From assembly GCA_033439765.1 (NCBI GenBank), contig JAULSN010000006.1, positions 1-64,000 on the forward strand: a stretch of 64,000 bases of DNA, given 5' to 3'. The translations under genes were made by a program, and so were the position numbers. Positions 53,986 through 64,000 of the stretch are shown here, piece after piece; within the stretch, counting starts at the first letter, position 1, and every line of letters starts with the position of its first letter. The notes beneath the pieces were generated by a model. The model saw nothing but the letters and a program-made list of their open reading frames with translations, did no database searches and was not told where the DNA came from. This DNA comes from Lasiosphaeria ovina (taxonomy: Eukaryota; Ascomycota; Sordariomycetes; Sordariales; Lasiosphaeriaceae).

Positions 53986-55435
53986 TCAGGAAGGCTAGAG
54001 GTTTATACTGCCTTGTATGCTGAGATGCGGAGGCCTGAGTGTGGGGTTGGGGTGCCGTCGTCTTCTTTGGGACGTTAGGGTTTTCGGAGCAGAGTAAAGC
54101 ACACGGAGAAGGTCTTGGGTGTAGAAAGCGATGGCAATGATCAGTGTAAATATTCAATGGCGAGTAGACGGGTGATTGCACCACTCTTATAGGGATCTGG
54201 ACTAAGTCCAAGGATCTTGAAATCCAGTGCTGAGGTCATCCTACTACTGTGTTCGGAGAGTTGATGGGTCAAGTTTGAGGCGAGGCCTTGCATCAAGCCC
54301 AAAATTTTCTTTGTATCTGCCACATTGGCAAAGGGCGAGAGACCGGCTCTCTCGATAAATTAAGACCAAGAGGTGAGATTGGGTTGGAGGCTCCCGCATG
54401 CGTCAAATCCTGGAGGCTGGCAGCAGAGAGACAAATTGGACTCTGGGCCAAAACCCGTTGAAGCTGCGACTGCTCCCGTCAGCGCCACTGGTTTCGAGTT
54501 GGGCGTGTCACCTGCCCTGCCATCAGATGCTTGGGAAGATCAGATGCTTGGCAAGCTGACTGATGATGAATAATACCGCCGGCCACCTTGGCACACCCAA
54601 TACAGCTGATAGAGTTCTGACATAGCTAAGTAAATGCTTATCCTGGGGAAACACAGGCCCTCCCAAGCCAAGCCGCTGACGGTCGACCGACCTTGCGCGC
54701 GGCCGTGCCAGAAACACGTTTGACTGGGCACTGCTCACGTTAACCATCGAAACTAGGCCGGCCACACCACTATTAACTCAAGCCAATAGCGATAGTTTCT
54801 ACCTCGTAGTTGCAAACACTTGCCATCCATGGACCACACCTGCCAAGTTCTTTCCGTAGTATATAACTGGAAGATCTGGAGATACAAAGGTGAAATCACA
54901 CTGGCAAGGGCATTGCCAAATCTTTAATGCTCCCACACACGGGTGTGGTTGTAATTACCTGAACTTGACTCAAAACTATGTTGCCCTGCTACCCTTGAGT
55001 TATCAAGCTGCCAAGTGGCCACTCCCAAACCATTGCTTGCTGTTCCTTCCAACATGTCCCGAGCTTGTGCCGAACTGATATGTTCCTTCTTTTTTGGTCA
55101 ACCGCTCGACAGTAAGTCCCAAGCCAAATAGTCCTGCCGTTCTTTTGATGCGGAGGCCAGCTTGTAGACGTGGTGACCCAATAAGGAAATCGCCCCACAA
55201 CGAAATCTCTGCCCCTGTCATCTAATTTCCCACCCTACAACTTCAATACTTGCTGTTGAGCAATAGACAAGCGAGTTGAACACTTTCCACAACCTCACCA
55301 CAACTACCCTCAATTACACAACCATAATACTAGGAAATAACAATAAACGCTAACTACGAGGTGGCCTCTCGAGGGTTATATGGCGTTTAGGATACCTAAG
55401 GTAATACTATGGATAAGCTTGAGACTGGGGGTGTT
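53986..55435. other. Transition from accessory genes to the transposon block
   Basis: Short ORFs on both strands without motifs; may contain the upstream region or a first exon of paralog C. From about 55370 the sequence becomes strongly AT-rich. No feature is assigned. Confidence 0.35.
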
Positions 55436-55890
55436 GGGGTTCGAATACGTATATCTAGCTTCGATATTACCCTCTCTAGGTCGTACGGTATAAGGCTAGC
55501 TCTAGTAAAAACCCCCTGGATATTCTTTTCTATAATTAAAGTAAAAAACGCCTCTCTAAATATATAAAGAAACTCTAACTTACTAATATATATAATATTT
55601 ATCCGTATAAACTACTTAATTTGGCGGCTATATACCTTCTTTAACGGCTTAAAATAACTAATATCTAAGGGCTAGAGTATATACGAAGAGTATAGAGGTA
55701 TATAAAGTATAATAATATTATACTCTTTATAATAGTTATCGAATTCTTTAGAGTAATGGCTTTTATAGCTATTAAGGATTAATAGCCGGTATATATCCTT
55801 TATACGAGATACTATATAGAAATTAAAGTACCGAATCCAATCTATACCTTTCTTATTCGTAATCTAGCTATTATCGGTTATTATAATATA
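55436..55890 (-). pseudogene. Fot/pogo transposase C-terminal remnant, RIP-degraded
   Basis: On the minus strand the conserved DDE_1 order is recognisable despite many stops: SRIKDIYRLLILNSYKSHYSKEF (the LLILDGHxSHxS block, with Asp and His lost), then the MPPHSSHLLQPLDV-type block, then the tail around FYFNYRKEYPGGFY and IRTPTP-like end. Stops replace Gln or Trp as expected of RIP. It is a different family member from the copy at 5647-7757. The left part is missing; an LTR follows at about 55892. Confidence 0.72.
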
Positions 55891-55891
55891 C

Positions 55892-56165
55892 TAGTCGGCC
55901 GGGAGGTTATTATCACCGCACAGTCGATTTAATGAGATAGGGCTGCACCAATCATCGCTATATTCGTAGAATCTAAAGCTAAGGAAAGAAAAAGAAAAGA
56001 AAGTTCTAAAAGGCTACGCGGTGCGCGGAGAAGTGGGTTAGGTTTTGTGGGTCACGTGGCAGGACTTGGCACGGGCTACTAATAGCGGGGTTGCTTAGTT
56101 AGCTCGAGTCGTGTAGCGTACGACCGATTAGGGCTACCCAAATGTCCTTCGTACCTACCGTGATA
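55892..56165 (-). repeat. LTR of a Ty3/gypsy element (minus-strand orientation)
   Basis: Shares a long block (CGCTATATTCGTAGAATCTAAAGCTAA and flanking sequence, shortened to a 20-base core ATATTCGTAGAATCTAAAGC) with the LTR at 61839-62229, in opposite orientation. The right end reads CCGTGATA against CCGTGACA expected from the other copy, a C-to-T change. Just inside, on the minus strand, lies a purine-rich GGGGGTAG, a fitting polypurine tract. The left end is approximate. Confidence 0.7.
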
Positions 56166-57345
56166 CTACCCCCGGGTCAGAAAAAAAGCTTCGCCTCAAA
56201 GCTTTACCCCCCTGGCTTATCGACGTCGGGTTATCCTACGTAGCGGATGACCTTTTACTATAGGTTTATTATCGTCTTAGTATAGTTCTTCGAACCTATC
56301 CTCCTTAGCTGCTTATAGCCACTTATCGAGCCGTACGGGCAGTCCGGCTTTATCGGGGTAAGTATCGTGATATTCCTTTAGGAGAATTGGGGAGTTCTTG
56401 AAGTCTTTAGTATAATACTAGGTAGCGTCGGGAGCCTACCCGCGCTATTGAACTTAATACTAGAGTTTTCTATAGTACGACCGCGATATTAATACCTATT
56501 CTACGATCTATTCTTACTTATTATTAATCGTCTTTCCTTCCGGCTTTGAGTCCTCCTAATTAGGTAGTAGGTTATTTGGGTATAAGCGTAGGCGGTCCGC
56601 GTAGAATACGTCGGTCCCTCGCCATCCCTTAGGTATTTCTAGTTTATAGTCGTACCCGTTAGGGCCGGACCTCTCTAGAACCTTGAAGTATTATTATATT
56701 AGCGGGAAGTTTAGTTTTAAGCTAGGCCGATCGGTCGACTATATCTTTTTAATTATATAGACTTAGTTATTAACGTCGAAGTCGGGTATTCGGCGGTACT
56801 TATTAGCTTCCTAGGTTTAGCGCTCTTATACCTTTATAATAGTATCCTTTATAGTATTAATATATCCCTCTAGGGTTTTGGCTATTTCCTAGGCCTCTTA
56901 TCGGGTTATTTTCTCCGATTATTAGAGGTCGGGGTCGGAGAGGTCCGTTCTTCTCGTCTAATTATAGTATATTAATATAGGGAAACTAAAAAGGACCTCG
57001 TACGGCTAGAGTTCCGTATTATCTTAAGGAGTTGAATTCTGGACCGTATTTATAGCCGGTATGAATTTCGACTAATTATCCTAATAGTAAGAGATGAATA
57101 TTCGTAATCGTTAATTAATTTATTAATAGAGGTTTTCTACTTATCCTACGGTTTATTTATACTTAGAGGATAATAATTTCTAACGGATCCCTAGGAGCTT
57201 TACTAACTCGTTTATAAATTTAGAGATAAACTAAGGACCTCGATCGTTAATAACTTTAGAAGGTAACCCGAATATACGATATAGTCCCTTATAGTATATA
57301 CGGGCGACTTCGATTATTATAATAATAGAATAATATAATATATAT
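56166..57345 (-). pseudogene. Ty3/gypsy pol 3' part: integrase and C-terminal domain, RIP-degraded
   Basis: On the minus strand, from 57345 down, integrase core sequence is visible (FGLPSKVINDRGP followed by a TAG where Gln is expected, then FISKFINELVKLLGIR and a TAG for Trp). A chromodomain-like end near 56350-56480 follows (APDAT, YYTKDFKNSPILLKEYH). Stops are nearly all TAG. The 5' part of the element is lost at 57345, where a different LTR begins. The element belongs with the LTR at 55892-56165. Confidence 0.8.
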
Positions 57346-58008
57346 TGTTGAACTACGTTCCTGTATAGGCCTGAACTCAGCACCTATACAGGGTGCGCAG
57401 GGCAGCAGGCGCAGCGGAAGTAAGGCGTGTAGCGTATATCGGGAACCAAGTGCAGGGTAGGTCGATCAAGTGCAGGGTAGACTGTAGGGAGCTGTGCCCT
57501 ACGGTCCGATACAACAGTGCTTCTGCAAGGCACTGAGGGAAGCAGGCTGACTGACTACAGGTCTGTAGAACTCTGCTACAGGCCTGCCACTCAGACTGTG
57601 AGGACTCTGCTCAGCAGTCTACCTCGTAGGCTGTAGGGGACTCTGCCCTACAGTCAGGGTCTTCGGGACCAACTGTGGGTGCTGAAGAAGACAGAGAGGA
57701 GTTGTATTATAGAAGAAGTATAGTACAAAGAGTGGTGAGTGCAGTGCTTACTTGTTGCTTTCTTTTGTACTCACAACAAGAGGCTTGCTTGCTTAAGGAA
57801 ATCTATCTAAGGGAAAGGACAGGTCTATATAGACCTAAGGTGGGCTCTCTAGAAGGTTCTAGAGGCCCACAGGCTTCGTAGACAGCTCTGTATTCTATAG
57901 TCTTCTAGTGGGCTTGTCTTACGTGTGCCAAGACGTATAGGGGTTTCGAGAGGGTGCTGTGGGGCAAAGTAAACAATCTAGGTATAGCGCCCTCAGCACC
58001 ACACAACA
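57346..58008 (+). repeat. LTR of a second retrotransposon, GC-richer and little altered by RIP
   Basis: A 663-bp stretch begins TGTTGAACTACG and ends CACACAACA, giving TG...CA ends with a short TGTTG inverted repeat. Composition is clearly less AT-rich than both neighbours and TA-rich stop patterns are absent. It cuts the minus-strand pol at 57345 and leads into plus-strand gag-pro sequence. The right boundary is approximate. Confidence 0.6.
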
Positions 58009-58858
58009 GCCACAACACTCACAACTCCAACACAGCTACTGCAGTGCCCTGCACTTCAGGACCTACAACCCTAGTAACTAGCCATACTTTAACAACTTAT
58101 AGAAGAGATCGAGGTAGATACCGATCTCCAAGCCGAAGGTAGTCTAGAAATCGTAGTAAAGCTATTCGCTAAGAAGGACTATTAGAAGAGAAAGATTAAT
58201 TAGAGAGAGTACGAAAATATCGACTATACTATATACTAGCGCTAGAAGGTCCTAGCCTAGACTACTAATTAGTATTAGTATCTTAGAAGGTCTCGCTAGA
58301 GGACCGTATAATAATAATAGGAGCGAGACGTACGCTTAACCTTTAGGAACGAAGTACGATAACTCGTAAGTATCGAGTATGAACCTAAGGTACCCTAATA
58401 GAAGATTCGAAGAGAGCGACTACTACGCTAGTAATTATAATAAGTAAGAGAGCGTTTAGGAAACGGCTCGCGGGCCTCTAGTAGGCCCGGCGACTACGAG
58501 TAAAACTTACGTTCGAACGGACCGATACCGAGGATTAGAAGTATCCTACGGTCGGGTCTACTCGAAGACCTTAATTACCACCCTACTCGGACGAAGTAAT
58601 CGTTAGTAGAGTAGAGGCGGAACTAGGATTCTTACGAGGGTTATAGATTTAGGCCTAGTACGAATAGGGATTTAGGAAAGAGAAGGGATTATTATCCCTA
58701 ATCGCGAAAATCGACGGAGGAAGTAATAGAAATATTATTTCCGCCGACCTCGTAAAGCGACTCCGAATCCCTTAGAAGGAAAAGGAGGCCCCCTTAAAGC
58801 TAAAGACCTTCGACGGAGCTCCTATAGGATTTAATAACGGGTATTATATATAGGAGAC
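58009..58858 (+). pseudogene. gag-protease remnant of the plus-strand retrotransposon, RIP-degraded
   Basis: The plus strand shows a damaged frame with many TAG stops. The clearest part is a retroviral-type aspartyl protease near 58690-58850 (NRNIISADLVKRLRIP, then a TAG for Trp, then KLKTFDGAPIGFNNG). The catalytic D-S/T-G site itself reads IDGGS. Reverse transcriptase and integrase are missing: the sequence ends at 58858, where another LTR starts. Confidence 0.65.
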
Positions 58859-59127
58859 TGATAGGGAAAGGCAGCATATATCACCAATGTGGTGGTAGAA
58901 TTATGTGTGTAGAAGGTTGGAAGGTGGAAAAGGAAGGTGGTGTGCCCTGCAGCGGGGATATGCCCCGCGCAGGTGGCAGTATTAACTGCCAGTGCACACC
59001 GCCTACTTGCCCGCCTTCCGCTAGTCTAGGGTGCTGCTTATATAATATACAGGGGGTGTACGCGCTATGTGCGCGTAGAGGGCCATGTCAATTGTTGATA
59101 TGTGCAATTGAGGCCATTCCCGTATCA
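58859..59127 (-). repeat. LTR of the minus-strand Ty3/gypsy element
   Basis: A 269-bp stretch with TGATAGGGAA at its left end and TTCCCGTATCA at its right end, a near-perfect inverted terminal repeat with TG...CA ends. It directly follows (on the minus strand) the pol gene at 59128-61838, so it is probably that element's 3' LTR. It abuts the plus-strand protease remnant. Confidence 0.65.
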
Positions 59128-61838
59128 AGTGCCCGGCTCAAAAAAGAGTATTACTGCCCTTAGTGACTGGGCGGGGAATCCCTCTCCGTCCATGCTTCCT
59201 ATACCCAAAGGGTATGGTCCTATGAAACTCTCAGCACGTCCTATATGCCTACTTTCTCTCCTTACGAAGTCTGCCACGTCCGCGCTTCGGGGGCTCGTTA
59301 TTTACTTCCGTAGGCTTTGCTTCCTCGGGTCGGCCACCTTTCCTCAGCCAGTATTCGTCCACGCATTCCTGAGCTCCTGCAAGCTCCTCTTCTTTTTTCC
59401 ATTGATCATCCTCGTTACTATAGCCCTTCTAGTGCACCAGGTACTTAGTGCGTCCCCCGGTTTTCCTGTGCTTCTGAATGTACTCAATCTCGTAGCGTTG
59501 GCCATTATCGTCGGACTGGTCGTCTTCTATAGGCCCTGGGGGTGGCTTAGTACGGTCGAAGGGATCTTTCTCCACGAGGTCGGGCTGGGGGTTGGAGCCG
59601 GGGACCTTGGAAAGGTGAGCCACGGAGATAACGGGGTGTACTTGGCTGCCCTCCGGGAAGCTTAGTTCGTACGCCAGTCTACCGATTCGCTTGACGACTT
59701 TCCAGGGCCTAGAGCGTTATTACGATAGCTTCCTGGACGGTTTGCCGGGGAGGTGGTATCCCTTATATAGGTTAAGAAAGACCTCTTTACCGATATAGAA
59801 CTCGATAGGTCGGTGGTTATCGTTATATCGGCGCTTTGCTGAAGCTACGGCGAAGTCTATTACTAGTTGGGCTTCATCCCGGACCTGCTCGCGAATAGCG
59901 GGTATATCTTCCAGGGCCGGTTGGTTATCGGTTATTAGGTCCAGAGGTCCTGACGAAGGTCTGAATCCGTATAGCTACTCGTAAGGGGATGTCTAAATGC
60001 CCTTAGTATAGGCCGAGTTGAGGTGCTACTATAACGCCGGGATAATCTCTAGCTAGTTGGATATAGGGTTAACGAAGTTGTGGTGACGAATAGCGATCTT
60101 AACGGTCTGGTTTTTACGCTTAGCCAGGCCGTTACCTTGAGGGTGGTACGCTATAGTTATGAGGAACCTAGTTCCGAGAGCTTTCCAAACTCCTTTCTAA
60201 AGCCCTAATATAAACTTGCGATTACGGTCTGAGATAATTACATAGGGGAATCCCCAGTCGGCGAGGAGGAGGTATTTAATAAGGACCTCTCCCTACTACT
60301 TAGTAGTATAGGTGGTATAACCAGGTAGTAAGAGGGAACGCTTCGTAGCTTTATCTATAATAGGCATCAAATAGTTATACGTCTCCTTACCCTTAACCTT
60401 CCAAGGCGAGTCGGTAGAAGAAACTTCAGGGAGGCCGAGAATATAATCCATAGCGATTACTCGTATAGGCAGGGCGTCTATAGGACGGATCGGCTAGTAA
60501 TCGCTATTGACTGGGGTTCGGTAGGTCTTATTTAGCTAATAACTGGGGCAAAATTTGAGGTAATCCTTTATAGCCTTGGTTTTCCGATGGATCGAAAGCC
60601 CTTTTAAGTCGTAGAGTATTCGGTTTCTACCGAAATAGTGCTTGCTATTATACGCTTCCTCTATAACGGTTTTGATTATATCTCGAGGTACGTAGAGCCT
60701 CCTTATGCCGTTAGGGCGTACGTTAAATAAAAGACCTTAATCATTAAGCACAAAGGGGTAACCCGGCCTGGTACGCGTACCTTCTTCGCCGGCGGTTTTG
60801 CTAATTTCAACGATGATAGAGGTATACTTTGAGTCTTTTACATAGCTATCGCGAAATCCGTTACGTAAGGAGTTATCTATATAAGCTTCCGCGTATATGA
60901 ACCATACGTCGTTAAGAACCGTAGGTTTATTAGGAGGGGTTTCGTTAGTGGTTATAAGCCTGCTTAAGGCGTCCGGAACGAAGTTCTTCTTACCTTCTAG
61001 GTGAACTGGAATTAGCTAATATTGTAAGAGGTAAATAGAGGCGTTTACTAACCGTATATTAGATCGGTCTATGGATGAAGAGCTTAAGGCTGTCTGGTTC
61101 ATAATTCCGAGCGTAGTAGAATGGTCGGTTAGGGCGTAAATAGGTAGCTTATTACTATGAATCATTATTCGTAGCTTCTTAACGGCCTAGACCAAGTAGG
61201 CGACTTCGAGCTCTAAAGGTCCGTATCTCTACTCGGGATCTAATAGGCATCTACTAAGAAAATAAATAGGGAGAACTTAGTTAGCTAGAATAACTTGTCC
61301 TACTTTCTATTCGTAGCCCTCTATAAGGTGAAAAGCTATGACTCCGAATCCGTACTCCTTAGAGCTATCTACCTATAGAAATAGGGTCTTTTCTAGGTTA
61401 TAATAATATAGAATAGTCGGATCTTCCTTATAGATCGCCTGCTGGATAGTTTCGAAAGCTAGTAATTCCTTATCGGTAGGTATATACTTGGTTTTTGCCG
61501 TATATGCTATACGCTTGCCTTTATTACCGTTAACGACTTTACTAGCTTTACGGCCGATTTTGAGGAGCTTAACCTTACGTTTCTATATCGGCTCGGCGAT
61601 CTGCGCGTAATAGGGGATATGAGATCTTAAAAAACCTATTGCCCCTAAGTACTACTCTAGGGCTCTTAGCGTATTAGGAAAGACAAGCTTCTTGAAGGCG
61701 GCTAGTCTATCTACTATATGAGTGAGGCCTAGGCTATTAACTCTAAAGCCGAGTAGCTCGACGTTAGGGTAGGCGAGAAAAGACTTCTTCGGCGATATAG
61801 CGATATTCTTATTAGTGAATATCTCAAACGCCTTTCGT
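59128..61838 (-). pseudogene. Ty3/gypsy pol (RT end, RNase H, integrase, chromodomain), RIP-degraded
   Basis: Reading down the minus strand from 61838: the end of reverse transcriptase (KAFEIFTNKNIAISPKKSF, then VELLGFRVNSLG), RNase H sequence (ELLAFETIQQAIY, FGVIAFHLIEGYE, YALTDHS), LPDALSR-like VPDALSRL, an integrase zinc region, IISDRNRKFILGL, ITIAYHPQGNG, and a chromodomain near 59330-59480 (YEIEYIQKHRKTGGRTKYLVH, shortened: EYIQKHRKTGGRTKYLVH, with TAG for the next Trp). Frames persist over long distances; stops are mostly TAG for Trp or Gln. The 59160-59660 part is GC-richer and less altered. The catalytic part of RT is missing because another LTR starts at 61839, inside the RT domain. 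Confidence 0.87.
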
Positions 61839-62229
61839 GTCACGGCATGTGTCAGACAAGTGGCTGGAAGGACTGGATTGAGCCTAGCGCCTTGGCATTA
61901 GGCTAGCGCCTTAGCATGCAACTCGTACGCCCTGAGGCCGCGTAGGATTTACGGTGTGGTCAGTGCTGAGCCCTTATTACGTGACCTACACCTACCTTAC
62001 TTCCTCGCCGCGCCCGGGCATTAGATTCTTCTTTTCCTTTTTCCTTCTTTAGCTTTAGATTCTACGAATATAGCGACTATATACAGCCCCGCCTTATTCG
62101 GTTGACTATACGGTGATAATCTAAAGCTCAATCTCTTTACTCGCCTAGGAAGGTAATTGAAAAGAATATCCCACCAGAAAAAACCCGCGATCGCTACGAG
62201 TACGCGACCGCCGACCAGGAAAGACCACA
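61839..62229 (+). repeat. 5' LTR of a plus-strand Ty3/gypsy element inserted in the older pol
   Basis: Starts TGTCACGGCATG at 61839 and ends with CA near 62229. It is related to the inverted LTR at 55892-56165. A gag frame starts 44 bp downstream, leaving room for a primer-binding site (from about 62230, TTACTCTAAGCGGGG). The right boundary is approximate. Its left edge interrupts the reverse transcriptase of the neighbouring minus-strand element. Confidence 0.72.
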
Positions 62230-62272
62230 TTACTCTAAGCGGGGTAATAGGGCAGAGATAGTAGACGGCAAG

Positions 62273-64000
62273 ATGCCTACTATTAACGACAAGGCCATAT
62301 AGGTAGCCCTATAGGCCGTAATTGAGGAAGTTAACTTCGATCGTAATAGCTTCATGAAGATTCACCCTCGTAAGAAGAGCGAGACGACGTTAGCACTTAT
62401 TACAAAGGAAGTCGAGATAGTTATAAGTACTACGAAGGCGCCGTCTAGCGTAGTATCTATAACCAAGGGCCGTAATAACCCCGACCGTATCGACACCCGC
62501 GACTTCACGACGCGTATCGTAGCCGAGATTAATAGCGTCAAGTTTACCGCTTCCATCGACGACGTCGATAACGACCTTTAAGAGAAGTTATCCGACTTAG
62601 CTACTTTATTCGTTAAGCGAAACAAGACCAGCCCGATAATACCCTTCTATATATAGCTGAGTAACGATATCACCTTCGAAGGACCTATAGATCTTAAGGA
62701 TTTCGAGCATATCTCGACCGAGTACCTAGATAAATACTTTTAGGAGTTCAAGCTCCGTATACTTATAGTTCATGCTTTATACGAGTAGATATTATAATTA
62801 TATAGTATTACCCGATACTAGTTAGTTATTATTAATAATATTAAGACTTAGGCTACCCGTATTCTTACCTAGACTACGCGATCGGTTACTACTATAACCC
62901 CGGTTATAGACCTAGCCAGCGCTAATAGAAATAATAATAGACTTATCGTCGAGATAACGGAAGCCCTTAGCGAGAAAGACATCGTTATTTAGCGTATATA
63001 GGACAAGATTGACGAGCTAAGTCGTACTATTACTAATAACGTCATTAACGGCTTAATCCGTAGCTCTATACCCGCTACGAACGAGAGCTCGACGCGACGA
63101 AGCGCTAAGACGGTAGACCCTCCCCTCTTCTATAATAATAAGGAGAAGGATACGATTATATTTAATACTTAGATCCGTCAGATTATTAATAAGTTAGATA
63201 TTAACGCCGATTACTTCGATAACGACCGGGCTAGATAGTCTTATATTAAACTTCGCTTAGCTAGTAAGGCCTTATACTAGCTAGAGCCCTACCTAGAAGA
63301 GACCCATCCTAGCTAGATTAAGACCTTAAGCGAGCTATTAGCCTAGCTCAAGAACGAGTTCCGTAATATCAATCGCGTGGAAGAAGCCAATCAGGAGTTT
63401 AATAAGCTATAGATAAAGCTAGGATAGGATTATAACGAGTTCCGTAACGAGTTCGTTCGGCTTATTAGCGAGTATCGCCGCGATCGCTCCGAGTAGAAGA
63501 CCGAGTTCAAGCGTCGCCTTACCCCCACGTTCCAGGATAAGTTGATCCGGGATTATATTAACGATAAGGTAGACTTCGAGATATACGCTAAGCTGGGTTC
63601 TAAGTACGCCTTGAACATAAAGCTGGCCTAGAGAGCTCGCCAGGTAGCTAAGAAGGACGATAAGGGTGGGAATAACTTAGGAGGATAATAGGGTAAGAAT
63701 AATAACCCTCGTCGCCTAGCTAACCGCTCGGCAACCCCGAGCGCCAACCTCCCCGCTAGTTATAAGAAGCCTAGCGCCGAAGAGATCAAGAAGCTATACG
63801 CCGAGAAGCGTTACTTCATCTACCGGGAGTAGGGTTATACGACTCGCGACTATCCCTAGAAGACTATATCGGGCCCGACGAAGGAAGCTCGACTCCAGTT
63901 AGTTATCGAGCGTTATATAGCTAAGGAGGACGATACTAAAACGTCGTTAGGCACTAATAACTCATCAGAAAACTAAGTACCCTAGGGTAATTGGACTCCC
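62273..64000 (+). pseudogene. Ty3/gypsy gag, RIP-degraded, continues past the window
   Basis: One reading frame from ATG 62273 (MPTINDKA) runs about 1.5 kb without a frameshift but with more than twenty stops, mainly TAG at Trp/Gln-like places. The middle part matches a retrotransposon gag capsid region (EEANQEFNKL, YNEFRNEFVRLISEYRRD, FKRRLTPTFQDKL). Near 63811-63860 a zinc knuckle C-x2-C-x4-H-x4-C reads Y-x2-Y-x4-Y-x4-Y, every change being a RIP-type transition. The protein cannot be made. Protease and pol would lie beyond 64000. Confidence 0.85.

Noticed and set aside
32182..54000. A biosynthetic gene cluster
   Set aside because: No polyketide synthase, peptide synthetase, terpene synthase or other backbone enzyme is present.

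Overview
The window comes from a filamentous ascomycete (Pezizomycotina, probably Sordariomycetes). The genes carry short spliceosomal introns (about 50-180 bp, GTRNGT donors, CTAAC/CTGAC branch sites). The core genes are single-copy fungal genes, and the repeats carry in-frame TAG/TAA stops and C-to-T/G-to-A changes typical of repeat-induced point mutation (RIP). All calls rest on reading motifs and splice sites; no database search was possible.

Region 1 (1 to ~30 kb) is conserved core chromosome. It holds pantoate-beta-alanine ligase (cut by the window start), a GPI-anchored S10 serine carboxypeptidase, a RIP-damaged Fot/pogo DNA transposon with intact ends, the 60S export adapter NMD3, a disordered protein of unknown function, the pre-rRNA processing factor ESF2, an aldehyde dehydrogenase, a small Ser/Ala-rich protein, phosphomevalonate kinase ERG8, a large mitochondrial-type PPR protein with a possible uORF, a tRNA-Thr(AGT) and a small hydrophilic protein.

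Region 2 (~32 to 54 kb) is accessory and partly decayed. It opens with a broken STAND/NLR-like gene (DUF7708-like N-terminus, NACHT, zinc fingers, ankyrin repeats), followed by a broken SNF2-family ATPase. Two genes that look intact come next: a DUF3433-type membrane protein and a cysteine-rich GPI-anchored secreted protein. After a short dehydrogenase-like fragment there are three paralogous minus-strand genes (called A, B and C here) that look like a caspase-fold family. All three lack the histidine of the caspase dyad but keep the cysteine position. B is intact over three exons; A and C carry frameshifts or stops. They share intron position and phase, and C has a tail of about 46-residue repeats.

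Region 3 (~55.4 to 64 kb) is an AT-rich transposon graveyard. It contains a Fot/pogo transposase remnant and pieces of at least four LTR retrotransposons, with opposite orientations and at least one clear nested insertion. Nearly every disrupted codon fits RIP, including a gag zinc knuckle in which all three Cys and the His have become Tyr. An NLR-like gene, a pseudo-caspase array and RIP-silenced repeats side by side suggest a fast-evolving compartment. A functional link between the NLR-like gene and the caspase-like genes is inference only.
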